From JAEUIZ01 sp046155605 (lineage in GTDB: Bacteria > Planctomycetota > Phycisphaerae > Phycisphaerales > UBA1924), in the NCBI GenBank assembly GCA_046155605.1, contig JBJXFQ010000021.1, positions 1 through 64,000 on the forward strand: a stretch of DNA of 64,000 nt. Direction: 5' to 3'. Of the stretch, positions 1 to 8,249 are shown one piece after another. Under the pieces are notes generated by a model. The model worked only from the letters and a program-made list of their open reading frames with translations. It did not search any database and had not been told where the DNA came from. The position numbers and the translations under genes were made by a program. Numbering within the stretch: the stretch's first letter is position 1; every line of letters starts with the position of its first letter.

Positions 1-3000
1 CGATGAACCGAATCGACCGAGCACCGGGGACCGCGACGGTCCAGTCCTTGCCCGCGAGAATCGGCTGACGATCGTCGGCGACCCGCTGCCAGAAGTCTCG
101 CGGCCCGATGCCGTCGCCCAGATCGACCTTGACACCGAACGCCATGCCCGAAAATCCGCCGTCCACATCGCTCTGCGCCTGCGCCGACGCGCGCGAGACC
201 TCGCAATCCATCCGCTGCTGCGCACCCAGAAACTCAAGGACCGGACGCACTCGCTCGAGCCACCTTTCTCCCGACGCATCCAGGAAGCCCTTACCCGTGA
301 GCCGGCGCAGACGCTCGTCAATCTGCGGGCGATCGGCCTCGCAGCCTTGCCGAATCATCTGCCCACGGTCCTTCGCTGCCTCGGGCAGTTCCCGCGCCCA
401 CGCCAGCGCGTTGGCGATGTCCGTCGCTTGAAGCACCCGCACCCCAGGAACCTCTCGACACACGGGGAACGCTGCCTGATCCGTCAACTTCGTCAACGCG
501 GCGGTCGCGTTCTGCAGCGTGTCGTTGCCCAGCGACGTCAGCCCGGCAAGAAAGAGCGAGTTCCAATAGAACCGGCCGGCCTCCGCGTCACGCTCCTTGC
601 CCGGATACGCCACGAAGTACTTCGCCTTCAAGTCATCGCACGGCACATTCAGCAACGCGCCGCGCGCGCCGCTCGGCCCCTCGCCCAGGTCGAGCCACTT
701 CTTCATCGCGTCGCTCGCGAAATCCCATGTGCCCCCGTCCTTGAGCAACTTGATCTCGCCGTCCAACTGCGTAAGGCTTGCCGTACGGGCCTCGCTCCCG
801 ATCGTGACCGGCACGATGAGTACGGCATCGCGCATCATCTGCCAGAGGGCGTTCACACCGCTGCGCGACGGCAGCATATTGGCCCGCACATTACCCAATC
901 CCCGGTGGAATTCGGCCCAGTTCGCGTCCGAAACTCGCGCGCGTTCGAGCGGTACGCGTGCCGTCCAATATCCCATGTACTCTTGCGCGTAGGCGCGCCA
1001 CGACTCTCGTGTGGGCTCGGCCCGCGTCGCCAGAGACTTGCCGTCGAGCGCCGAAAGCGCCGCCGAATCTGGCCCCACCAACATCGCCGATTCGATCGCG
1101 GCCCAGTCATCGAACGCCAGTTTCGCCGCCTTGGGGTGATACTCGCGATCGAAGGAGCCGCCCTGCATCGCCGTCATGGGAATGCTCGGGAAGCGATTGC
1201 CATCGCCCGACTCAAGTTCCGGAGTGACCTTGGAAGCGATCACTTCGGCAACCTTCTCCGCCGTCACCGGACTCGCTGTGAGCGCTGCCTCGATCAGCCG
1301 ATTGAGCCACGCGCCGCCCGCGAGGCGCGCCACGCTGCCCGCCAGTTCCTTGGCCCGCTTGAAGGGCTTGAGTTCCGTGCCGGCGAGTGTCCCAAGCAAG
1401 CCGCCGCTCTCATCGGTCGCCTTTATGACGGCATCAACGGCCGCTTTCATCCTCTCGCTCACCTGGCCGAACTCCGGTGCCTTCGCCTCGGCCGCGCTGC
1501 TCACCACGCCGTCCACCGCCTTATACGCATCGGCGCGAAGGTCAAAGTACATCGGCCTCGCGGCACCCGTCGCGGCGATCGCCAGATGACGCGACACCAT
1601 CGTGTCGAATCCACTTTCGCCCTCGCCCACGAGCGCGTCCGCGGCCTGCTTGATCGAACCGTTCAATTTGCCCCACGCCGTCTTCAGAAGTTTGCCCCGC
1701 GGCGCGGCGGGCTCGCGGCCCGCGTCGTCACCCGGACCCGCCTCATCCTGAACGAGCCGGAACTGCCTGCTTGCCGCGTCGGCGACCGCCTTGCGCGCCT
1801 GCTCGCGCAAGTCCTCGCCGCTCTTGCCTTCGTCCGCTTTCGTCGCTTTCGCCGCAGCCGTGAGCCTATTGCGTGCCTCGTCGACGGCGCGATATCGGCC
1901 GGGCCAGACGTTTCCGATCCGTTCTCCGTACTGCCGCATGTCGCGGACTTCGCGACCCTTGTCGTTGACGTCCTCATTGATCTTGAGCAGTTCGGCCTCC
2001 GCGCGATCGAACTCTTCCATCGCCGCCTTGAGCGCCGCGAGTTGCGCCAACTCGCCCGTCGTGCCGCCCGCCTGGTCTTGCCACCAGTCGAGGAACGTGG
2101 TGATCGGCCCTTTGGCATCGTCGAGCGTGCGACGAGCATCATCGGGCATGGCGACCCGCATCCAGCGCGGCCAGTCCCCGCGCGCGCCGAACAACGCATC
2201 ATGCACCTTTTTGAACTGCTCTTGGCCGCGGGTTTCATACTTCTTGCGCGGGGAGTCGGCCTCGCCCCCCGCCTCGCCGGTCGGCGTGGCATCAGCGGCT
2301 GATGCCGGCCCCAGCGCAAAGAGATACAGCGAATCGGCATCGATCATCCGGTCGGCGTTGGAGGCCCATTCCGGCTTCTCTTCCGCCAGCGACGCGCCAC
2401 GAACAAGTTGCGACAGCGCCGTGGTCGCCTCATCGCTCGTAAACGGCTTCTCACCCGCCGCGCGTGCCGCGGAAAACCTCGCGAGCGCCGCGACGATGCC
2501 CGGCCGAACCACCATCCCCGTGAAGTACGACCTTGCGGCATCCAGGCGACGCCGCTCCACGTCGCCCGTGAGCCCAGACGCGACCCGGAAGATCACCGGC
2601 ACCCGAATCGGCTCGTCCTTGACATTCCGCGCAATGTCTTCGAGCGTGCTCACCAGATCGGGATCGCCCTTTTTGAGCGGACTATTCGCCGAATACTTCG
2701 GACCCGCCGTCTGATACTCGATCGCCTGATACAACTCGGCGTTGCCACCCTTGGTCTCCTCAGCGAGTCTACTCCAGAGTTTGACGGCATTGCCCACGCT
2801 CGACTTGTACGTCAGCGTGCTGAAGAAACTCAGCCCGATCAGGATCAGTGCCGTGAGAATGCCCGAGCCCAGCAGCATGGCTCGGCGGCGCTGCTGCGCT
2901 TTGCGCACGTTTCCCGCTCGCGTCACCAGCCCGCGCTCCTTGAAGATCTTCGACATGAAGAGATCGCGGAGGAAGTACGCCCGCTCGCGCTCCCAGACCT

Positions 3001-4231
3001 TTCCTTCGGGCAGGGACTCGATCGAAACGCCCAGCGCCTCGGCCAACTCCGCGTCCAGGGCCGAGCCCTCGCGCATCGACGACGTGAAATAGATGCCCCG
3101 TGGAAAGAGCGGCTTGTTCGACCACTCGCCCGACACGAAGATCATCTCGAGATACTTCCGCAGCCGCGGCGCGATCTGCATCATGCTCTCGGGGAATGAG
3201 AACAACGCATCGACCTGATCGGCACGCCGCGCGCTCGAATCCTCGGAATGTACGGGGTCTTCGAGCATGATCTGACGACGACGGATGAGCCGATCGCGCA
3301 CCTGGGTCAGATGGTCCTCGACCATCTCGGGCCGGAACGGCGTATCGAGGCTCGCCGGGTTGGACCACCCGAGCATCTGGTGCTGGAGCGAGGGGTCATC
3401 GACGCTGTCGAAAAAATCGCGGAAGCCGTTGATGAGATCGCACTTCGAGATGACGACGAAAACCGGGAAGCGGATGCCCAGCGCCCGCTGCGTGGCGTCG
3501 AGTTGGGCCGCGATCCGGGCCGCCTTGCGCTCGATCGCGTCCGACGTGTCGCGGATGACGCTGTCGGCCGGGATGAAGAGCAGCATGCCGTTGATGGGGC
3601 AGTTGGGGCGAAACCGCACGAGGTTCTTCAGCAGTTCCTGCCACTCCGTCGTGTGGCCCGGTGCCGCCTCCTCGAACATCAGCCGCCCCGCGGTGTCGAG
3701 CAGCACCGCCGGGTTGCTGAACCACCAGTTCATGTTCAGCGTGCCGCCCGCGCCCTGGAGCGGGTCCTGTAACCCGGGCGGAAAGCCGATCCCCGAGTGC
3801 CGAACCGCCTCGGTCTTGCCCGACCCCGGCTCACCCACCACGAGATACCACGGCACGGAATAGATGTTCTTGCCTGCCTGCTTGTACTTATCGATGCCCG
3901 TCTCGAACGCCTTGCGCAGGTCGTCGAGCCGTGCTCGCTTGGCCGGGTCCGAGATCGACTGCGGCGCGGCACCCGCGTTCTGCGACACCGCTTTCGTGAA
4001 CGGGTTCGCTTTCCGCTTGTCCCACAGCGGGAGCAGGATCTTGTGATAGGCCAGATAGATCAGGGCCACCACGGCAGCCAAGGCAACGACGAATCCCAGC
4101 GTCTGCATCAGCCGCGTTGGAAACAGCACGTTCAATGTCGCCACCAGTCCTGCTCCTGTCGCGAGCAAAAGCCCCGCCTGCAAGGGCTTGGGCATGTTCG
4201 GCAAACCGCTCGGGAGGCTCAACTTTCCCAT
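1..4231 (-). CDS. tssM: Type VI secretion membrane-complex protein TssM (IcmF), C-terminus cut by window edge
   Basis: At least 1410 residues are read without a stop on the minus strand; the C-terminus lies beyond base 1. The protein has two N-terminal membrane segments (about residues 17-35 and 43-63), a Walker A motif GEPGSGKTEAV near residue 130 and a third membrane segment near 450-472 after a basic RRR stretch. This is the IcmF layout: a cytoplasmic NTPase domain between membrane spans and then a large periplasmic part. TssM spans the inner membrane and joins TssL to the TssJ lipoprotein in the T6SS trans-envelope complex. The ATG lies 2 bases after the tssL stop, so the two genes are one operon. 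The intact Walker A suggests a nucleotide-binding IcmF type. It is already longer than the roughly 1100-1300 residues usual for the family. Family call is secure; the exact C-terminal architecture is unseen. Confidence 0.9.
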   Translation of the reverse strand, partial: MGKLSLPSGLPNMPKPLQAGLLLATGAGLVATLNVLFPTRLMQTLGFVVALAAVVALIYLAYHKILLPLWDKRKANPFTKAVSQNAGAAPQSISDPAKRARLDDLRKAFETGIDKYKQAGKNIYSVPWYLVVGEPGSGKTEAVRHSGIGFPPGLQDPLQGAGGTLNMNWWFSNPAVLLDTAGRLMFEEAAPGHTTEWQELLKNLVRFRPNCPINGMLLFIPADSVIRDTSDAIERKAARIAAQLDATQRALGIRFPVFVVISKCDLINGFRDFFDSVDDPSLQHQMLGWSNPASLDTPFRPEMVEDHLTQVRDRLIRRRQIMLEDPVHSEDSSARRADQVDALFSFPESMMQIAPRLRKYLEMIFVSGEWSNKPLFPRGIYFTSSMREGSALDAELAEALGVSIESLPEGKVWERERAYFLRDLFMSKIFKERGLVTRAGNVRKAQQRRRAMLLGSGILTALILIGLSFFSTLTYKSSVGNAVKLWSRLAEETKGGNAELYQAIEYQTAGPKYSANSPLKKGDPDLVSTLEDIARNVKDEPIRVPVIFRVASGLTGDVERRRLDAARSYFTGMVVRPGIVAALARFSAARAAGEKPFTSDEATTALSQLVRGASLAEEKPEWASNADRMIDADSLYLFALGPASAADATPTGEAGGEADSPRKKYETRGQEQFKKVHDALFGARGDWPRWMRVAMPDDARRTLDDAKGPITTFLDWWQDQAGGTTGELAQLAALKAAMEEFDRAEAELLKINEDVNDKGREVRDMRQYGERIGNVWPGRYRAVDEARNRLTAAAKATKADEGKSGEDLREQARKAVADAASRQFRLVQDEAGPGDDAGREPAAPRGKLLKTAWGKLNGSIKQAADALVGEGESGFDTMVSRHLAIAATGAARPMYFDLRADAYKAVDGVVSSAAEAKAPEFGQVSERMKAAVDAVIKATDESGGLLGTLAGTELKPFKRAKELAGSVARLAGGAWLNRLIEAALTASPVTAEKVAEVIASKVTPELESGDGNRFPSIPMTAMQGGSFDREYHPKAAKLAFDDWAAIESAMLVGPDSAALSALDGKSLATRAEPTRESWRAYAQEYMGYWTARVPLERARVSDANWAEFHRGLGNVRANMLPSRSGVNALWQMMRDAVLIVPVTIGSEARTASLTQLDGEIKLLKDGGTWDFASDAMKKWLDLGEGPSGARGALLNVPCDDLKAKYFVAYPGKERDAEAGRFYWNSLFLAGLTSLGNDTLQNATAALTKLTDQAAFPVCREVPGVRVLQATDIANALAWARELPEAAKDRGQMIRQGCEADRPQIDERLRRLTGKGFLDASGERWLERVRPVLEFLGAQQRMDCEVSRASAQAQSDVDGGFSGMAFGVKVDLGDGIGPRDFWQRVADDRQPILAGKDWTVAVPGARSIRFI

Positions 4232-4233
4232 GA

Positions 4234-4923
4234 CTACTTGCCCTCCCCACCGGTGTTCTTCGTCACTTCAGTGAGATACCTGCTCAAGTCGCCGACCACG
4301 CGCTGATACAGGAACACGTTGCCCGCGAAAAGAACCACCACCAGCCCGATCAACAGGATGCCCACGCCCGTCAGGCTCCGCCCCGGCGGCTGGATCAGGT
4401 CGCTCGTGTTCACGTTCTCGTACGCGTCAGGACATAACTTGCCGGCCATGTCCTGGTCGCCTCGCGCCCGCAGCCGACCCGCGATCTCCTTCATCTTCTT
4501 GCGCAGAAACTCCGGCTGGCCCTGGAACCACCCCGTGAAGCCCAGCCCCATGCAGGTATAGAACACCGAGAGCCGATCGGTGGCGGCGTCGCTCCGCTCG
4601 GCGAGCGTCTCTTCCAGCAGATCGAAGAACTTCTCGTCGCCCGCCAACTCGTTGCGCTCTTGTGCGAGGTCGTGCCAGCGCCGCGCGAACGGAAGCGCGC
4701 TGTCGCGGATCATGAAGTCCACGAAAAAGATCAGCGGCAACTCGACCTTCTCGAACTGCGGACCCAACCCCGGCACCGCGTTCGCCTTCGTCCGCATCGT
4801 CGTCAGCATCTGCCTGACCTGCGACCGGACCTCCTCCGGCTCGATCGACGCGCCCTTGCGCGCCAGCCGATTGAGCCGGCAGACGTACTGGAACAGCGGT
4901 TCGCACAACTCCAGCAGTGTCAT
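4234..4923 (-). CDS. tssL: Type VI secretion protein TssL (DotU/IcmH family)
   Basis: This 229-residue protein has the DotU plan: an all-helical cytoplasmic domain followed by one C-terminal membrane span (about residues 184-205, VGILLIGLVVVLFAGNVF). Family features include the conserved helix around VDFMIRD, the FFDLLEETLAE stretch, and the CMGLGFTGWFQG segment that corresponds to the LalGFeGrY motif. TssL docks to TssM in the inner membrane and to TssK/TssE of the baseplate. No peptidoglycan-binding (OmpA-like) extension follows the membrane span, so it is the short TssL form. It sits between tssK (37 bases upstream) and tssM (2 bases downstream) in the same direction. Confidence 0.9.
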   Translation of the reverse strand: MTLLELCEPLFQYVCRLNRLARKGASIEPEEVRSQVRQMLTTMRTKANAVPGLGPQFEKVELPLIFFVDFMIRDSALPFARRWHDLAQERNELAGDEKFFDLLEETLAERSDAATDRLSVFYTCMGLGFTGWFQGQPEFLRKKMKEIAGRLRARGDQDMAGKLCPDAYENVNTSDLIQPPGRSLTGVGILLIGLVVVLFAGNVFLYQRVVGDLSRYLTEVTKNTGGEGK

Positions 4924-4960
4924 CGCGTCCGCCCTCTGCTTTGCTTGGGTTCACGCACCG

Positions 4961-6331
4961 TCATCCCGGGCCACCCGCGGGAACGGTCATATACAACATC
5001 AACTCGAAATCCGACGACTCGGACCCCAGCCACCGGGCCGCGATCGCCTTCTCCTCCGCCACCTTCTCCCACATGCGACTTTCCGTTCTCATCAGCCGGA
5101 AATAACTCAGCCCCGTCTGCGCGGGCAACTCCAGCGGCGGGTGCCGCTCCTCCACGAGTTTCACCCCCCACACCTGCCGCCGGATCATCGACCGCGCCAT
5201 CAACTTGAACTTGTCGACGTCCTCGACCAATCCCGCCACCGCCCGCGGGTCTTCCTTTGACTTGATCCCGAGGAAATACTCGTTCGCACGCTTGAGGTAC
5301 TCTTCTTTCACATCCGCGACAAGATAATCCTCCTCCCGTCGGAACGGCTCCTTCAGGAAACTCGGACCGACCGCGCCACGCAGCAACTGCCTGATCTTGC
5401 TCGAGAGATCGCCGAACGACACCGCAGGGTTGTCGTGGTCGTACTTGGGTGCCTCAAAGAGGTCCCGCTCGGGCCGCAGCGCCGCCAACTCCGCCAACAA
5501 CTCGCGCAACTCGAGGTACATCTCAAAGGGCGTCACGCCCGGCGCCGCCACCAACGACGGAAGCCTCGCGCTGAATCGGTTCAGCGTCCGCAGCCGAAGC
5601 ATCTGCTCGAACTGCACCCCGCGCATGTTGTCCACGCTGAACCCCGCGCGCGTCAGTTGCACCACCAACTCCTTGCGGCTCGCCTCGACCTGGTTCGAGA
5701 GGTCTCGCGCCAACTCCCGCAGCGCGCCCGAAGCGCCAAGCATCAAACACGCCGGCACGAACGCCGGATCCTGCCTGGGCAGCCCCACGCCCTCTCCCAC
5801 GCCGTGCGCGATCCGCACCAGCGGCATCACCTCAAGGTCCGTCCGATCGTCCGCGTCCAGCAGCAGCCGCGCGTTGATCCGCCGAACCTGCACCGGCTGC
5901 GGATTCTCCCCCGTGTTCTCGTCCCAGCGCTTCACCTCCGCCACCTTGTAGACACGCTTCGTCCGCCAATCATCCCCCGCGCCGGCGTCGATCGTGTTCG
6001 CGCGTCCGGCGTACCACAGCGGCACCCCGAGGCTCACGCTAAAACTCCCGCTCCCCGCCGCGAACGCGCGCTTGATGTCCAGCGCCGGCAGATCGGCACC
6101 GTCCGGCACGTCCACCACCACGCCGCTGGGCATCACCACCTTCAACTTGTCGAACTGCACCAGCATGTTCTCGAGCGCGTCATTCGACAGCCTCGCCTCG
6201 ACCAGCCCGTACGGATAGGCCATCCGCAACCGACGCTCCGACCACACTAACTCGTCCATCGAGCGCTGCAGGCCCTGCAAGTGGTGCGGCTGGAGAAACA
6301 GACCCTCGTGCCAGTGGATCGGTTCGCTCAT
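4961..6331 (-). CDS. tssK: Type VI secretion baseplate protein TssK
   Basis: The 456-residue protein opens with IHWHEGLFLQPHHLQ, which matches the TssK N-terminal signature (W.eGmfL.pqHfQ). Later stretches include the conserved shoulder region with a PLVRIAHG..GLPRQDP segment and the C-terminal receptor-binding part ending in LMLYMTVPAGGPG. Length fits the family (about 440-460 residues). TssK is a trimeric adaptor that connects the cytoplasmic baseplate to TssL/TssM. The start codon lies 2 bases after the stop of the upstream TagH-like gene, and tssL follows, so the three genes are probably co-transcribed and cooperate in recruiting the baseplate to the membrane complex. Confidence 0.93.
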   Translation of the reverse strand: MSEPIHWHEGLFLQPHHLQGLQRSMDELVWSERRLRMAYPYGLVEARLSNDALENMLVQFDKLKVVMPSGVVVDVPDGADLPALDIKRAFAAGSGSFSVSLGVPLWYAGRANTIDAGAGDDWRTKRVYKVAEVKRWDENTGENPQPVQVRRINARLLLDADDRTDLEVMPLVRIAHGVGEGVGLPRQDPAFVPACLMLGASGALRELARDLSNQVEASRKELVVQLTRAGFSVDNMRGVQFEQMLRLRTLNRFSARLPSLVAAPGVTPFEMYLELRELLAELAALRPERDLFEAPKYDHDNPAVSFGDLSSKIRQLLRGAVGPSFLKEPFRREEDYLVADVKEEYLKRANEYFLGIKSKEDPRAVAGLVEDVDKFKLMARSMIRRQVWGVKLVEERHPPLELPAQTGLSYFRLMRTESRMWEKVAEEKAIAARWLGSESSDFELMLYMTVPAGGPG

Positions 6332-6333
6332 GC

Positions 6334-7284
6334 TCAGCCCTTGGTCCCGATCGCGGCCTTGCCCACCAGCCGCTCCGCGTTATCCCCCAACAGCCGCCTG
6401 ATCTCCGTCTCAATCGTCCCTTCATCCAGCGCGCCTGCCAACTCCTCATACTTCTTCCACCACGCCACCTCGTCCTTCCCGAACCACCCCTTCCCCTTTG
6501 ACCCTTCATACGTCACCAGTTGCTTGATCTCCGCCGGCGAGAACTTGACGAGGTGCAACTGCGCGAACTGTTTGCCAACGTCCGCCACTGCCGCCGCAAG
6601 TGCCGATGTGACCGAGCGCAGCAACTCGACATCCTGCACCACCTGCCCGCGCCCGACCTCCGGATCGCCGTCGAGGAACCGCGCGAGCGAGCCCTTCATG
6701 CCCGCCGGCCTGCGCACGCGGCTCTGCGGATTGACCTCTTTCCACGTCCGCCACATCAGTTGGTCGAGAATCGACGCGAACTCGACCAGCGAGATCAGCA
6801 ACTCGACAACCCGCGACGCCTCGGGGTCTGTCGTCTTGCAGCCCAGTCGAGCCCTGAGCCGATCCATAGCCTCCGCCGGCCAGGCCGCGCCGGCGCTCTT
6901 GGGCACGATCCCCGCCTCGCGCAACCGATCCGTCATCACTCGCTTCTGCGCATCCGAAAGCCCCGGCGCCAAGGCCGTCAGTCGCGCCACGAGGAAACTC
7001 GGATCCTTCAGTTCCTTCTCGTCCATCGTCGAGCGGGCCGCCAGCGCCGCGCCCGTGTCAGCCACCTGCACGTTGCGGTCCCACGTCGGAAACTGCGCTT
7101 CGAGCGCCTCAAGAAACGCCGGTCGATCCGGCGGCGCGACCCGCTCCAGCGCCCGTGCCAGCACATCATCCAAATGCACACGCCGATCCGCCTCCGGATC
7201 GTCCGCCTGGTCGCTCTGCACAAGCCGCAGCCGGTTGGCCGTCGCCGCCACCAATCGCGCCCGTTCCTCGCTCGACATGCTCAC
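6334..7284 (-). CDS. T6SS-associated protein resembling the TagH C-terminal domain, without an FHA domain
   Basis: I place the start at a GTG (7284) with GGAG 8 bases upstream; an ATG two codons later is the alternative. This gives about 316 residues, mostly helical, with no signal peptide. The last 150 residues (VELLISLVEFASILDQ, then FSPAEIKQLV and WWKKYEELAGAL) resemble the C-terminal domain of T6SS FHA proteins (TagH/ImpI), where a ...FdP..l... segment precedes a tryptophan-rich helix. The N-terminal half does not look like an FHA domain. The gene is packed 2 bases upstream of tssK, which supports a T6SS role. The TagH resemblance is my reading by eye and is only moderately certain. Confidence 0.6.
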   Translation of the reverse strand: MSMSSEERARLVAATANRLRLVQSDQADDPEADRRVHLDDVLARALERVAPPDRPAFLEALEAQFPTWDRNVQVADTGAALAARSTMDEKELKDPSFLVARLTALAPGLSDAQKRVMTDRLREAGIVPKSAGAAWPAEAMDRLRARLGCKTTDPEASRVVELLISLVEFASILDQLMWRTWKEVNPQSRVRRPAGMKGSLARFLDGDPEVGRGQVVQDVELLRSVTSALAAAVADVGKQFAQLHLVKFSPAEIKQLVTYEGSKGKGWFGKDEVAWWKKYEELAGALDEGTIETEIRRLLGDNAERLVGKAAIGTKG

Positions 7285-7439
7285 GCCGCGATCTCCAACG
7301 CCGGCACGCCCGGCCACGACCCGAGGGATGATAACGGACGCGGCCCAAGCGTGCGAGGCCGACCGTTTTCGGACCGTCCACACACCATCAAGCCCGGCCG
7401 CGCTCCGACCGATGCTCTGGCGACTCCCGGAGCCTTCCC

Positions 7440-7652
7440 ATGAAGCGATTGTCCGCCCTCGTTGCCATGCTGGGCCTTGCCGCCTGCGCCGCTGAGCCCG
7501 CACCAAAGGCCGCCATCTCCACGACCCACGGACCCCGCTTCGGTGCCGGCGACTCGCTCGGTCAGCGCCTCGGCCGATCCGATCGTGCCCTTGCCCGCGC
7601 CAACGGCGACGCCCGCACGGCCCACGCCGAGGTCGAAGAGCCCGACCGCTAG
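7440..7652 (+). CDS. Small predicted lipoprotein
   Basis: A 70-residue ORF with a classical lipoprotein signal peptide: MKR, a hydrophobic core, and lipobox LAAC with Cys16. GGAG sits 7 bases before the ATG. The mature part is short, charged and low in complexity, with no recognisable domain. It is the only plus-strand gene in the left-hand T6SS region, divergent from the TagH-like gene and convergent with the TssJ-like gene (7-base gap). It may be a small accessory envelope lipoprotein of the T6SS locus, but no function can be assigned. Confidence 0.55.
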   Translation: MKRLSALVAMLGLAACAAEPAPKAAISTTHGPRFGAGDSLGQRLGRSDRALARANGDARTAHAEVEEPDR

Positions 7653-7659
7653 CGCCTCG

Positions 7660-8142
7660 CTATTCCTTATCCGGCTTCGGCTGTGTGATCACCCTGATCG
7701 ACCGCGGGTTGAGTTGAACCTCAATCGTGGTCTTGTCCCAGCGATCCGCGCGAATCGGGATCGCCTCTCGCCGTGCCGCGCCCGCCTCCGGCGGAAAGTC
7801 CACGAACATGAACAGCCACCGCGCCTTCGCCTCGCTCCACACGCCCCAGATCTTGTCGTTCTTCGAGAGCACCTGCTCCTTCATGTCCTTCCCCGAGAAC
7901 ACCATCGAATACGCCTGACCGCTCGGTGCCGTCAGATACTCATCGATCGGCATCGACTCGTACTTGACTTTCTCAAAGTCGCTCACCCCGACCAGGTCCA
8001 TCTTCAGCGACACGCCGCTGCCCGCGTTCTTCAGTTGATCGCTGGGCATGACTCGCACGTCGTACCGCCCCATGCCCGCCGAGCAACCCCCAAGCCCGAC
8101 CGCGATCCCCGCCATTGCCGTGAGTGTTCCAAGCATCCTCAT
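7660..8142 (-). CDS. tssJ: TssJ-like outer-membrane lipoprotein
   Basis: From the chosen ATG (8142, AAGGA 8 bases upstream) the product is 160 residues with a lipoprotein signal peptide and lipobox LGGC (Cys20). The mature domain is beta-rich: a SDFEKVKYESMPIDEYL segment, then KARWLFMFVDFPP and a terminal strand TTIEVQLNPRSIRVI. Size, lipobox and strand order fit TssJ, the lipoprotein that anchors TssM to the outer membrane. The sequence is divergent, so the name rests partly on location next to tssM/L/K. A reading frame continues upstream through two 15-bp repeats to base 8238; a start there would bury the signal peptide and is less likely. The symbol is tentative. Confidence 0.55.
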   Translation of the reverse strand: MRMLGTLTAMAGIAVGLGGCSAGMGRYDVRVMPSDQLKNAGSGVSLKMDLVGVSDFEKVKYESMPIDEYLTAPSGQAYSMVFSGKDMKEQVLSKNDKIWGVWSEAKARWLFMFVDFPPEAGAARREAIPIRADRWDKTTIEVQLNPRSIRVITQPKPDKE

Positions 8143-8150
8143 CGTGGATT

Positions 8151-8180
8151 CCTTGTCCTTGGCTTCCTTGTCCTTGGTTT
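8151..8180 (-). repeat. Two tandem 15-bp repeats just upstream of the TssJ-like gene
   Basis: On the minus strand the unit is AAGGACAAGGAAGCC-like, and two copies lie end to end directly before the chosen ATG. Each copy carries an AAGGA ribosome-binding-site-like core; the nearest core is the one suitably placed for the ATG at 8142. If translated as part of a longer N-terminus the units would read KDKEA/KDKES. Confidence 0.6.
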
Positions 8181-8249
8181 CCTCGTTCCCTGTTCTCGTC
8201 GCCCGCACTCCACCATCGCCCGTCATCCGTCCCGCCACACGCGCGCCGC

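Noticed and set aside
347..2302. A 651-codon plus-strand ORF
   Set aside because: It lies exactly antisense to TssM and is rich in His and Arg, as expected from a high-GC shadow frame; no domain is present.
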